Of a stretch of DNA of 64,000 nucleotides, positions 37,273-45,422 are shown piece after piece. The DNA comes from Rhodocyclaceae bacterium (GTDB lineage Bacteria > Pseudomonadota > Gammaproteobacteria > Burkholderiales > Rhodocyclaceae), in the NCBI GenBank assembly GCA_028687645.1, contig JAQTZQ010000001.1, positions 23,980 through 87,979 of the forward strand, in the 5' to 3' direction. Each line of letters starts with the position of its first letter. The first letter of the stretch is position 1. A model generated the notes under the pieces. It was not told the origin of the DNA and ran no database searches. It worked only from the letters and a program-made list of their open reading frames with translations. Both the position numbers and the translations under genes were made by a program.

Positions 37273-37363
37273 ACGCCCTCCCTTGTTGGTGGCAATTGTC
37301 GATCAGGGTGGTGAGTCTAGGCCCGGCAGCAAATCGACACCATTGGCATGAGTTCGGATACGT

Positions 37364-38155
37364 CTAAGTAGTTTTACGGATATCAGCCTTCAATGACTGC
37401 TTCGGATAAATGTCGTAGCGACTGGATTTGCCTTCCAGCACATACCCCGGTTGCGGCCCGACAATGGCCGGCGCCTTGCGCGCACGCTTGACCACAACGC
37501 GATGGCTGGCCAGCATCAACGCGGCCGCCAGCAAGGCCGGCGCGTCATCGTCATCGCCGACCAGCGGACGAAACAGGCGCATTTCCTTTTTGACCAGCGC
37601 ACTTTTGTCGCGGTGCGGAAACATCGGGTCAAGGTAGATGACTTGCGGTGGCGGCTTTGTCCACGCCTTCATCCATCGGATAGCATCGCCGGACAGAAGC
37701 TTCATGCGCGCCGCAATTTTTGCCACTTCGTGATCAAGCTGGGCGCGCAGCAAGCCATCCTCCAGCAAAGCCGCAACGATGGGCTGGCGCTCAATCATCG
37801 TCACCTCACAACCCAACTCGGCCAGCACAAAGGCATCGCGCCCCAGGCCGGCGGTGGCGTCGAGCACGAATGGGCGAACACCAGGCTGCAGCCCCACCGC
37901 CTTGGCGATCATCTGCCCTGCCCCACCGCCAAACAGTCGGCGATGCGCCAACGCCCCGGAGACAAAATCGACCCGCACCGGGCCGGGCGCCTGCGGGCCC
38001 AAATCGCGAAGCTCCAGACCATCGACACCCAAGGCCAGCGCAAAATCTGCCTCGCCGTGCTGCGGCAACTGCAAGCGCTGTGCCCAATGGGCAGCGGCGA
38101 GCGTAAATTCCGGGGCCAGGGTGTCAATGCGAATGCGGGCGGGTGTGGAGGTCAT
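37364..38155 (-). CDS. rsmJ: 16S rRNA (guanine1516-N2)-methyltransferase RsmJ
   Basis: 263 residues from the ATG at 38155. RsmJ methylates G1516 of 16S rRNA using SAM. The signature [27 protein letters not shown] (about 70-96) is family-specific. The SAM motif is [16 protein letters not shown], followed by [16 protein letters not shown]. The catalytic YLDPMFPHR corresponds to the DPMYP motif of RsmJ. The longer reading frame to 38191 adds only 12 unrelated residues. Confidence 0.93.
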   Translation of the reverse strand: MTSTPARIRIDTLAPEFTLAAAHWAQRLQLPQHGEADFALALGVDGLELRDLGPQAPGPVRVDFVSGALAHRRLFGGGAGQMIAKAVGLQPGVRPFVLDATAGLGRDAFVLAELGCEVTMIERQPIVAALLEDGLLRAQLDHEVAKIAARMKLLSGDAIRWMKAWTKPPPQVIYLDPMFPHRDKSALVKKEMRLFRPLVGDDDDAPALLAAALMLASHRVVVKRARKAPAIVGPQPGYVLEGKSSRYDIYPKQSLKADIRKTT

Positions 38156-38373
38156 ATGAGAAAATTTGGCAAACATCTCGAAAGCCAGCATTTTGCATCT
38201 GTTTTTTGATATCGCCAGCCAACAGTTTCGGCCAACTAAAAAATCGGCCCAAATTTGCCGTTGACCGTGGAGGCAGCGCGCCTATCAGCAAACAGAACAC
38301 GGTCGCGGAATCACAGCACATTTTGCATACAGCAATCGCTTAAACTAATCGCTCAACGCTCAGGACACCTCCC

Positions 38374-38988
38374 ATGCTCGGTATTGCTGATTACCCATCG
38401 TTCGTCATCGCCATCATCATTTTTCTCGCCATTCCCGGCCCCGGCAATCTGACGCTCATCACGTCGACCGGCAAAGGCGGCATTCGCGGCGGCATGGCGG
38501 CGGCGCTCGGCGTTATCCTCGGCGACCAGGTGTTGATGTGGCTGGCGGTTGCCGGCGTCGCCGCGTTGCTGAGCACCACGCCTGGCGCCTTTTTTGCCGT
38601 GCAATGGCTGGGTGCCGCCTACCTGGCCTGGCTCGGCGGCAAAATGCTGTTGGCCAAACCCGGCGCGGCGCCGGTGCTCAATATCAAGGCGGGCCACTAC
38701 CTGCGTCAGGGCATGCTCATCACCCTGCTCAACCCCAAAGCCATCGTTTTCTACATGGCCTTCTTTCCGCTCTTTGTCGATCCGGCGCAGCATCGCGGGC
38801 TGACCACTTTCGGCTTCATGGCGCTAACTATCGCCACGCTGACGTTTTTTTATTGCCTGACCGCCGTCTTGCTCACCCATTTTCTGGCTGAGAAACTGCG
38901 TGCCAACCCAAGCATTTCGCGCGGACTAGAAAAACTCGCTGGTTTGTTCCTGATTGGCTTCGGCATCAAACTTGCCGTCAGCCGTTAA
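38374..38988 (+). CDS. LysE/RhtB-family amino-acid exporter
   Basis: 204 residues with six hydrophobic segments. The opening FLAIPGPGNLTLI (about 15-27), the following GGIRGGMAAALGVILGD and TLLNPKAIVFYMAFFP (about 115-131) are the conserved blocks of the family. These proteins export amino acids or related metabolites by proton antiport. The substrate cannot be named from sequence. Confidence 0.9.
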   Translation: MLGIADYPSFVIAIIIFLAIPGPGNLTLITSTGKGGIRGGMAAALGVILGDQVLMWLAVAGVAALLSTTPGAFFAVQWLGAAYLAWLGGKMLLAKPGAAPVLNIKAGHYLRQGMLITLLNPKAIVFYMAFFPLFVDPAQHRGLTTFGFMALTIATLTFFYCLTAVLLTHFLAEKLRANPSISRGLEKLAGLFLIGFGIKLAVSR

Positions 38989-39031
38989 AGCGCGCGAACC
39001 ACAAGCAAACTACAGGTCGTTTCAAATTTCC

Positions 39032-39060
39032 TATAATGTACAAACTAGCTAGTTTGTACA
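39032..39060 (+). promoter_or_regulatory. Toxin-antitoxin promoter with 24-base palindromic operator
   Basis: TATAAT at 39032-39037 is a perfect -10 box. It runs into a perfect 24-base palindrome at 39037-39060, half-site TGTACAAACTAG. The antitoxin gene begins 12 bases later. Binding of the antitoxin here would block RNA polymerase, giving the usual autoregulation. Confidence 0.8.
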
Positions 39061-39071
39061 GGAGAGCCATC

Positions 39072-39347
39072 ATGCGCACCGTCACCTCGGTTGAAGCCCA
39101 AAATCGCTTCGGCGAATTGATTGATAACGCCCAGCGCGAACCCGTCACCATCACCCGCCGTGGGCGCGCCGTCGCCTTCGTTTTGTCGCCTGAAGATATG
39201 AAAGACCTGCTGGCGATCCGTCAGAAGCGGGAACGTATCGTTAGCGACTTCGAGGCCTTCTTCGCCAATGCCGATACCCAGATCAAGTCTGATGCGCTCG
39301 ATCTTTCCGATGCTGACGTTCAGCGGCTGGTGAATGAGCTTCGTTGA
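39072..39347 (+). CDS. Phd/YefM-family antitoxin
   Basis: 91 residues from the ATG at 39072, with GGAGAG upstream. The Phd fold is plain: MRTVTSVEAQNRFGELIDNAQREPVTITRRGRAVAFVLSPEDM. The tail, residues 55-91, is the likely toxin-binding part. The PIN toxin gene overlaps its end by 14 bases. Confidence 0.9.
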   Translation: MRTVTSVEAQNRFGELIDNAQREPVTITRRGRAVAFVLSPEDMKDLLAIRQKRERIVSDFEAFFANADTQIKSDALDLSDADVQRLVNELR

Positions 39348-39759
39348 ACGCGTCGTTTTCGACACCAGCACGCTGATCAGCGCCGTTCTGCGACCCTCAT
39401 CGGTGCCGCGCCAGGCCTTCGTGAAGGCGCTGTCCCAAGCGGAACTGTGTGCATCACCGTCCACGCTGGCGGAACTTGAATCGGTGCTAGCGCGCAGCAA
39501 ATTCGATCGCTATCTTGACCCTGCGCTTCGACTTGGGTTCTTTCAGCTGTACCGTCGTCACGTTCGCCTCTTTCCTGTCTCCGAGGCTGAAGAAGGTGCG
39601 CTCCCAGAGCCCTGCCGCGACTCGCGTGACAACAAGTTTCTGGCACTTGCGCTGACTTGCTCGGCTGATTTCGTCGTGTCCAGCGACGAGGATTTACTGA
39701 CGCTTAATCCTTACCGGCGCATTCCGGTCATGCTGACAAGAGATTATCTTGAGCGCTGA
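39334..39759 (+). CDS. PIN-domain toxin (putative endoribonuclease)
   Basis: 141 residues. PIN-fold acidic residues are in place: an early Asp in VFDTSTLISAVL, Glu in STLAELESVLAR, and late Asp residues in CRDSRDNKFLALAL and VVSSDEDLL. This is the 'putative toxin-antitoxin system toxin component, PIN family' type, which cuts RNA. It overlaps the antitoxin gene. The pair lies between the RhtB-family gene and maf, where related genomes usually have no such genes. Confidence 0.9.
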   Translation: MSFVERVVFDTSTLISAVLRPSSVPRQAFVKALSQAELCASPSTLAELESVLARSKFDRYLDPALRLGFFQLYRRHVRLFPVSEAEEGALPEPCRDSRDNKFLALALTCSADFVVSSDEDLLTLNPYRRIPVMLTRDYLER

Positions 39760-39782
39760 CGATACCCATTCCCCGTCAGCCG

Positions 39783-40388
39783 TTAAAGCACCCGAAACCC
39801 CATCCGCTTGAGCAATTCGCCGGTTTCACAGACCGGCAAACCCATCACCCCGGTGTAGCTACCGGACAGATGTTCGACAAACATCCCGGCGCGGCCCTGA
39901 ATGCCGTAGGCACCGGCCTTGTCCATCGGCTCGCCGCTCATCACATAGTGGCGGATTTCTTCTTCATCGAGCTGGCGAAAGCGCACTTCGCTGGTGGACA
40001 GCACAAATTCCGTGCGCCCTTGGTGGTTGACCGCAACCCCGGTCAGCACGCGATGAGTTTGCCCGGACAAACGCTGCAAAATCGCTGAGGCATCAGCTGC
40101 ATCGACCGGCTTGCCAATAATTTCACCGGCAAATTCCAGCGTCGTGTCGGCGGAAAGTATGAGCCGACGCGGTAGCTTGCGCGAGTCGATAATCTGCGAG
40201 CCATGCTCGGCCTTGGCCCGGGCGACTCGTTCAACGTAGACAACTGGCGACTCACCCGGCAGCGGCGTTTCATCCGTATGGGCATCGGCCCGTGCGCCAT
40301 CGCGAAAAGCCACGGTGTCGAAAGCTATCCCCATCTGGGTCAATAATTCCCGTCGGCGCGGGCTGCGGGAAGCCAAATAAATACGCAT
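39783..40388 (-). CDS. Maf-family nucleotide pyrophosphatase
   Basis: 201 residues from the second of two adjacent ATGs (40388; the first is 40391). Maf motifs: LASRSPRRRELL at the start, SADTTLEFAGEIIGKP, and EPMDKAGAYGIQGRAGMFVEHLSGSYTGVMGLP. Maf proteins hydrolyse non-canonical or excess nucleoside triphosphates (dTTP/UTP or m7GTP subtypes). The start overlaps the rlmH stop (ATGA). It is the last gene of the nadD-rsfS-rlmH-maf operon. Confidence 0.92.
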   Translation of the reverse strand: MRIYLASRSPRRRELLTQMGIAFDTVAFRDGARADAHTDETPLPGESPVVYVERVARAKAEHGSQIIDSRKLPRRLILSADTTLEFAGEIIGKPVDAADASAILQRLSGQTHRVLTGVAVNHQGRTEFVLSTSEVRFRQLDEEEIRHYVMSGEPMDKAGAYGIQGRAGMFVEHLSGSYTGVMGLPVCETGELLKRMGFRVL

Positions 40389-40858
40389 CATCCCTCGCGG
40401 TGATAAGGGTGTTTTTTGAGTACGCTGACCGCCCGATACAACTGTTCGCACAAAACCATGCGCGCCATGCCGTGCGGCAGGGTCAGGCTGGAGAGGCGCA
40501 GCTTGTCGTCGGCCTGCTGTTTGAATTCCTCGTCGAGGCCGTCGGCGCCGCCGATCAGCAAGGCCACGTCGCGCCCGTCCTGCATCCAGACTTCGAGCCG
40601 TTTGGCCAGTTTGAGGGTGGTCAGGTCGTCGCCTTTTTCATCGAGCACAACGAGCCGACTACCCGCCGCCATGGCTTCGCGCAGGCGTGTTTTTTCAGCG
40701 GCAAGGAGTTGCTCACGGGTTTTCGAGCCGCGTGGCTCGGGCTTGATTTCGGTGACGCTGGCCGGCAGTTCGCGCGGCATGCGCTTGAGGTACTCGGCGC
40801 AGCCATCGTTCACCCAACTGGGCTGACGATGACCAACGGCGAATACCGCCAGCTTCAT
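40388..40858 (-). CDS. rlmH: 23S rRNA pseudouridine1915 N3-methyltransferase RlmH
   Basis: 156 residues from the ATG at 40858, which overlaps the rsfS stop. It methylates pseudouridine 1915 in helix 69 of 23S rRNA on assembled ribosomes. The SPOUT-fold knot is visible in LLIGGADGLDEEFKQQAD and LSSLTLPHGMARMVLCEQLYRAVSVL..HPYHR, the RlmH signature ending. Confidence 0.95.
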   Translation of the reverse strand: MKLAVFAVGHRQPSWVNDGCAEYLKRMPRELPASVTEIKPEPRGSKTREQLLAAEKTRLREAMAAGSRLVVLDEKGDDLTTLKLAKRLEVWMQDGRDVALLIGGADGLDEEFKQQADDKLRLSSLTLPHGMARMVLCEQLYRAVSVLKKHPYHREG

Positions 40859-41223
40859 TGGGCGGCGGCTGCCTGCTCCACGGCCTTGCGGCGCTGCGCC
40901 GGCGTGGTTTGCCAGAGTTCTTCGAGGTTGTAATACTGGCGCACCGAGGGCTGCATGACGTGAACCACCAGATCGCCGAGATCGACCAGCACCCACTCGC
41001 CGGTATCTTCGCCTTCGATGGAGATCACCTCACCACCGGCTTCGCGGACTTTTTCACTGACATTGCGGGCCAGCGATTTGACCTGCCGATTGGAGTCGCC
41101 GGTGGCAATCACCAGACGATCAAACATCGAGGTGAGCTTGGCGGTATTGATGACTTCGATATCTTTGCCCTTGATATCTTCGAGGGCGGAAACGACGACT
41201 TTTTGTAACTTGCGGATGTCCAT
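40855..41223 (-). CDS. rsfS: Ribosomal silencing factor RsfS
   Basis: 122 residues. RsfS binds ribosomal protein L14 and blocks subunit joining when nutrients are poor. Family blocks: LEDIKGKDIEVINTAKL, FDRLVIATGDSNRQVKSLARNV, and WVLVDLGDLVVHVMQPSVRQYYNLEELW. Its ATG touches the nadD stop and its stop overlaps the rlmH start, so the three are translated together. Confidence 0.95.
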   Translation of the reverse strand: MDIRKLQKVVVSALEDIKGKDIEVINTAKLTSMFDRLVIATGDSNRQVKSLARNVSEKVREAGGEVISIEGEDTGEWVLVDLGDLVVHVMQPSVRQYYNLEELWQTTPAQRRKAVEQAAAAQ

Positions 41224-41876
41224 TAGGGGCTTTTGTAGAGTTGATGGGTTTGAATATAGTCGAGAACGGGATCAGGCAGCAAATAACGCGCTGATTTCCC
41301 GCTGGCGATGAGCTTGCGGATTTGGGTTGCGGAGATAGCCAGTTGAGTCATGGCAAAAGTCACGATACGTCCAGCCGGTGCGACGTTCAGCGCGGCGGCA
41401 TCCAGTTGATGACGGTCAGCGAATTCGGTAGCCAGTTCGTGCGGCAGACTAGCCAACTCAACCGGGAAACCGGGACGATGCGAGACGGCGATATGCGCCA
41501 GCGAAAAAATCTCGCGCCAGCGATGCCAGGTCGACAAACCAGCAAAGGCGTCCGCCCCCACCAGCAACACCAGCGGCTGAGTCGAATCCAATTCACGGCG
41601 CAAACGCGCCAGCGTTTCAACGGTGTAACTCGCCCGTTCGGCATCAACCTCGGCTGAGTCGACAAAAAATCGGTCATTTTTGGCGGTTGACCGTAAGACC
41701 ATGGCCAAACGCTGCTGCGGCGTTACTTGCGGCGTGCCGCGATGCGGCGGCTGACCGGCAGGTATCCAGCGCACGCTACTCAGGCCAAGATGACTGATCG
41801 CCTCTTCGGCTAGACGCAAGTGGCCGAAATGTACCGGATCGAAGGTGCCACCGAACAGGCCAAGCACTTCAGACAA
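41223..41876 (-). CDS. nadD: Nicotinate-mononucleotide adenylyltransferase NadD
   Basis: 217 residues if it starts at the TTG at 41876; a GTG at 41864 would give 213. NadD makes nicotinate adenine dinucleotide in NAD synthesis. The nucleotidyltransferase motif GLFGGTFDPVHFGHLRLA lies at the N-terminus and the C-terminal ISATQIRKLIASGKSARYLLPDPVLDYI matches the conserved ISSTxIR block. No ATG fits without running 55 bases into the upstream gene. No strong ribosome site is visible, so the start is uncertain and probably depends on coupling with the upstream gene, whose stop overlaps it. Confidence 0.92.
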   Translation of the reverse strand: MSEVLGLFGGTFDPVHFGHLRLAEEAISHLGLSSVRWIPAGQPPHRGTPQVTPQQRLAMVLRSTAKNDRFFVDSAEVDAERASYTVETLARLRRELDSTQPLVLLVGADAFAGLSTWHRWREIFSLAHIAVSHRPGFPVELASLPHELATEFADRHQLDAAALNVAPAGRIVTFAMTQLAISATQIRKLIASGKSARYLLPDPVLDYIQTHQLYKSP

Positions 41877-42642
41877 TTTCGGAAATACCAAAAATATCGC
41901 GATAACTGACGTAGAAACTGGCAAAAATCACCGGTGCAACCGCCAGCAGCATGGGCATGGTGATCAGCGCAGTGATGAAGGATTGGGCGCCGGGGAACAG
42001 CGCCAGCAGAATACCGAGCACGAGGCCGGGAATAATGCCGGCCACCAGAAGAAGGGCAATGCCGTAAGAGAGAAAGGGGCGCCAGTTGATCCAGCAGGCG
42101 ACCAGGCTGAAAAACAACGCTCGACCAACCGTGAGCTTGTGCCAGGCGGCCAGCACGGGGGCGAACCAGTAAGCCATCATGACTGGCGTCATGAGCAGCA
42201 TGACCACCAGCGCCGGCAGGGCGAAATTGCCCGACTCAATCGTCTCGCGATCGGCTGTTTTGCTGGAGAGCATGAAACTGACCAGTTCGCCACCATCAGT
42301 CAGCGCAGAAATTCCCAGCACCGCAAGCGTTAGCACGAGATAGAGCGCGCCAAGGGCGATCAGGGTTTTGGTATTTTCACGTAAGCCACCGTATAACGTC
42401 TGGATACTGATCGGCTGACCACGCTCCAGATTGCGCGACGCCTGCATCAACCCGACAGATAGACCGGGAATCAGCAACGAAGATGCCACCGCACCGATCA
42501 CCGGTAGCACGTTCAGGAAGAGGACGGTGAACCAGTAAGCCAATACCAGCATGGAAAGCAGGATGGGGTTGCGGCGATAAATGGCAAAACCACCAACAAT
42601 CCATTGCCAGCCGGCATTGGCCGGAAGTGTCTGGGCACGCAT
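41869..42642 (-). CDS. BPSS1780-family polytopic membrane protein
   Basis: 257 residues with about six hydrophobic segments. The opening ANAGWQWIVGGFAIYRRNPILL and later paired glycine-rich membrane segments match the BPSS1780-type membrane proteins of betaproteobacteria. It is a paralogue of the gene immediately upstream, with which it shares the 'W...G...f..nP....S' start and the closing 'PV.F.A.Y.SYRDIF' end. Function unknown. Its stop overlaps the nadD start. Confidence 0.75.
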   Translation of the reverse strand: MRAQTLPANAGWQWIVGGFAIYRRNPILLSMLVLAYWFTVLFLNVLPVIGAVASSLLIPGLSVGLMQASRNLERGQPISIQTLYGGLRENTKTLIALGALYLVLTLAVLGISALTDGGELVSFMLSSKTADRETIESGNFALPALVVMLLMTPVMMAYWFAPVLAAWHKLTVGRALFFSLVACWINWRPFLSYGIALLLVAGIIPGLVLGILLALFPGAQSFITALITMPMLLAVAPVIFASFYVSYRDIFGISEIV

Positions 42643-42644
42643 GG

Positions 42645-43394
42645 CTAAACGCCCTCAAAAATGTCGCGATAAGACGCGTAGACCGCACCGGAGAACACCG
42701 GCAGCAAGAGCAGGAATCCCAAGCCCAGCGGCAACATGGCAAAGAAGGCCATGATCATCAATAAAATGCCGAAAATACTCATCGGCAACCAATTTTTCAG
42801 CCCCGCCGCAAAACTCGCCCTCATGGCGTCGACCGGCTTCATGTGATGGAAAAACACCAGCGCTGGCGCAAACCAGGTAGCCATGATCACCGGCACCGAC
42901 AAAATCATCACCAGCAAGGTGGCGAGCATGACCCCTCCCAGCGCAATGCCGACACCCGCGACTTTGCCGGTAATCACGCCACCAAACACCCCGCCGCTGA
43001 TCAGCAAAAATGCCAGGAAAGCGATACCAAAAACTCCTGCCACATAAATTACGCCAACCATCACCAAAGGCCCGGCATTTTTACGGAAGCCGATAAAAAT
43101 GTCGGCAATTTCCGGTTGACCGCCGGCTGACTGCACCCGGCACAACTGGAGCAGGCCGGCGCCAAATAGCGGTAGCAACAGATTGGCCCCGACCTGGCCA
43201 AAAATCGGCACGATCGAGATGGCAATCAGGATGACCATTAGCAATACCGAGCTACCAATCCACGCGCCAGGGTTGGCGACAAACAGCGCCCAGCCTTGTT
43301 GCAGCCAGTCAAAGCAGGCGCCAGCATCGACCTCGCGGCATTCGCCGGAAAAGGGCGCCGGGGCGAGCGGAAATGGCGTGATTTCTTCGTTCAT
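42645..43394 (-). CDS. BPSS1780-family polytopic membrane protein
   Basis: 249 residues with about six hydrophobic segments. The soluble N-terminus is followed by CFDWLQQGWALFVANPGAWIGSSVLL and it ends FSGAVYASYRDIFEG, like its downstream paralogue. The two genes are 2 bases apart, a tandem duplication in one operon. No function is known for the family. Confidence 0.75.
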   Translation of the reverse strand: MNEEITPFPLAPAPFSGECREVDAGACFDWLQQGWALFVANPGAWIGSSVLLMVILIAISIVPIFGQVGANLLLPLFGAGLLQLCRVQSAGGQPEIADIFIGFRKNAGPLVMVGVIYVAGVFGIAFLAFLLISGGVFGGVITGKVAGVGIALGGVMLATLLVMILSVPVIMATWFAPALVFFHHMKPVDAMRASFAAGLKNWLPMSIFGILLMIMAFFAMLPLGLGFLLLLPVFSGAVYASYRDIFEGV

Positions 43395-43403
43395 GGGCGG
43401 ATG

Positions 43404-44327
43404 CTAACGGGGGAGTTCATCAGGAGCAAGGCTGAGGTGTTGCAGGATGCGTCCAAAGTAGTCTGGATCCTTGATCGTTACTACCGCCCCCGGGCGTGGA
43501 TGATGCCGCACTTCAAGACGCAGCAGCCAAAAACGCAGGGCGGCGGCACGGCGCAAGGCCGGCCAGGCGATGGCTTCATCAACGCCGATTGGTCGCACGC
43601 TGCGATAGCCGGCAACCAGTGCGGAGAGTTTGGCCGCATCAGCGCACCAGTCGTTGGCAACCACCGCCAGATCAAAAAGCAGCACATCCTCGCCGGCAAA
43701 GTAAAAGTCCAGCACGCCGCTTAATTGCCCGGATTGCCACAGCACGTTGTCGCGAAACAGATCGCCGTGAATCACGCCACGCGGTAAATCAGCGTAATTT
43801 TGCGCCGCCTGAAACGCCAGCTCAGCCGTCAGTCGGCTGCGCTCATCGGCGCTGAGTTGGGGCAACAAGGCGCGCCCGACAGTTTCACGCCAATCCGCAC
43901 CGCAGGGGTTGGGCAAGGGCTGAGAAAAATCAGCAGCGGCCAGATGCAGGTGCGCCAGCATCTGGCCGAGCAAGCTACACTGTTCCGCCGAAGCGGCTTC
44001 AATATCCACCCCCGGCAGGCAACTCAACAAGGCAGCCGGTTTGCCGGCCAGCCTGCGCCACAGCCGGCCTTCAGGGTCAGCCACAGGTTGCGGACAGGGA
44101 ATGCCACGGGCCGCCAAATGTGCCATGAGCGCCAGATAGAAATCGAGCTGTGTCGGCGTCAGGTGCTCGAAGACCGTGAGCACGCGGCGCACGCCGCCGG
44201 CGGTCACAAAATAATTGGAGTTCTGCATGCCGGCTGCAATGCCGGCAAAGTCCGAAAGCGCGCCTAGCGCCAAAGGCTCAAGCCAGGTCGCGAGTTCGGC
44301 GCGCCCGACGGTGGTATAGACCGACAA
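43404..44327 (-). CDS. thrB: Homoserine kinase (type II, aminoglycoside-phosphotransferase fold)
   Basis: 307 residues. It phosphorylates homoserine in threonine synthesis. The start is a TTG at 44327 (SVYTTVGRAELATWL), which matches the usual beginning of ThrB proteins of this class. Key blocks: GMQNSNYFV near 34, then the catalytic GVIHGDLFRDNVLW (about 195-208) and LDFYFAGEDVLLFDLAVVANDW with the metal-binding Asp. It is APH-like, unlike the GHMP-type ThrB of enterobacteria. Next to the DUF2782 gene, as in related genomes. Confidence 0.93.
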   Translation of the reverse strand: MSVYTTVGRAELATWLEPLALGALSDFAGIAAGMQNSNYFVTAGGVRRVLTVFEHLTPTQLDFYLALMAHLAARGIPCPQPVADPEGRLWRRLAGKPAALLSCLPGVDIEAASAEQCSLLGQMLAHLHLAAADFSQPLPNPCGADWRETVGRALLPQLSADERSRLTAELAFQAAQNYADLPRGVIHGDLFRDNVLWQSGQLSGVLDFYFAGEDVLLFDLAVVANDWCADAAKLSALVAGYRSVRPIGVDEAIAWPALRRAAALRFWLLRLEVRHHPRPGAVVTIKDPDYFGRILQHLSLAPDELPR

Positions 44328-44330
44328 GAT

Positions 44331-44657
44331 TTACCAGGAATGAACCGTCCACATCGGCGGCTTGGTCATCGGCCCGATGGTATCGGACTCGATAAAATTG
44401 CCGTCACCTTGCTGGTCAATCAAGTAAAAAACCGGCCCGACTTTCGGCGTGACTTTGACCATGTAAAGCTTGCCCTTGACGCGATATTCCTCACGCGTCT
44501 CCTGCTCACGCCGGACGATGGTGACTTGCGGCTCAATGGCCGCATCAAACGCTTCCATCCCCGGCGGCGGGGGCGGCACTGCGGGCAGCGGCTGAAGATC
44601 GTTCTGCGCCCAGACGGGAGCGGAGGCAAGGAGCAGGAGGGAAAGCAAGCGGCGCAT
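44331..44657 (-). CDS. DUF2782-family secreted protein
   Basis: 108 residues. A short signal peptide (MRRLLSLLLLASAPVWA) is cleaved before QND. A proline-rich linker leads to a domain with EPQVTIVRREQETREEYRVKGKLYMVKVTP, which is the DUF2782 core. Function unknown; the gene is often found next to thrB and polA in Rhodocyclaceae. Confidence 0.88.
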   Translation of the reverse strand: MRRLLSLLLLASAPVWAQNDLQPLPAVPPPPPGMEAFDAAIEPQVTIVRREQETREEYRVKGKLYMVKVTPKVGPVFYLIDQQGDGNFIESDTIGPMTKPPMWTVHSW

Positions 44658-44688
44658 GAGGATTTCCTTAAGAATAGCGCTGATTTTA

Positions 44689-45393
44689 TTACAGGTTCAG
44701 CATCAACTCCCGTTCGTTTGGCAAGGGGCCAAACGGGCGCGACTCGTAGTGTTTGAAAATCGCCTCAACTACTTGCTCCGGTTGGTCGATGAGCTGGATC
44801 AGGTTGATGTCTTCGGGATTGACCATGCCTTCATTGACCAGCGTCTCCTTGAACCAGTCGATCATGCCTTGCCAGAAATCCGAGCACACCAGAATCAGCG
44901 GAATCTTGCGCGCCTTGCCGGTCTGGATCAGGGTCAAGGCTTCCATCAGTTCATCGAGCGTTCCAAAACCGCCGGGCATCACGACATAAGCGCTGGCGAA
45001 GCGGACAAACATGTACTTGCGGGCGAAAAAGTGGCGGAAAGTTTGCGAAATATCCTGATACGGGTTGGCTGCCTGCTCGTGCGGTAGCTGGATATTGAGG
45101 CCAACCGAGGGTGATTTGCCGTGGAACGCGCCTTTGTTCGCCGCCTCCATAATGCCCGGGCCGCCGCCGGAGATAACGGAAAAGCCGGAATCGGAAAGCA
45201 AGCGCGCGGTACGTTCGGTCAATTCGTAATACTTGGAGCCGGGCGGTGTGCGCGCGCTGCCGAAGATGGTCACGGCCGGCTTGATCGCTGCCAGACGCTC
45301 AGTGGCCTCGACGAACTCTGACATAATGCCGAAAATCCGCCAGGACTCACGAGCCGACGCACCATTCAGCAGGGCTTCGGATTCCGTTCCCAT
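44689..45393 (-). CDS. LOG-family protein (cytokinin riboside phosphoribohydrolase-like)
   Basis: 234 residues from the ATG at 45393; a GTG at 45417 could add 8. The signature GGGPGIMEAANKGAF (about 76-90) and the second motif PGGFGTLDELMEALTLIQTGK (about 140-160) are both complete, as in LOG/YgdH-type phosphoribohydrolases that release a base from nucleoside monophosphates. The family is often annotated as lysine decarboxylase, which is wrong. It is divergent from polA with few bases between. Confidence 0.9.
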   Translation of the reverse strand: MGTESEALLNGASARESWRIFGIMSEFVEATERLAAIKPAVTIFGSARTPPGSKYYELTERTARLLSDSGFSVISGGGPGIMEAANKGAFHGKSPSVGLNIQLPHEQAANPYQDISQTFRHFFARKYMFVRFASAYVVMPGGFGTLDELMEALTLIQTGKARKIPLILVCSDFWQGMIDWFKETLVNEGMVNPEDINLIQLIDQPEQVVEAIFKHYESRPFGPLPNERELMLNL

Positions 45394-45422
45394 CACCAGT
45401 TTTTCATTTTCCGTCACGTCTC

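Noticed and set aside
37451..38209. 252-codon plus-strand frame opposite rsmJ
   Set aside because: Shadow of the rsmJ coding strand in a GC-rich region; rsmJ has clear family motifs and the opposite frame has none.
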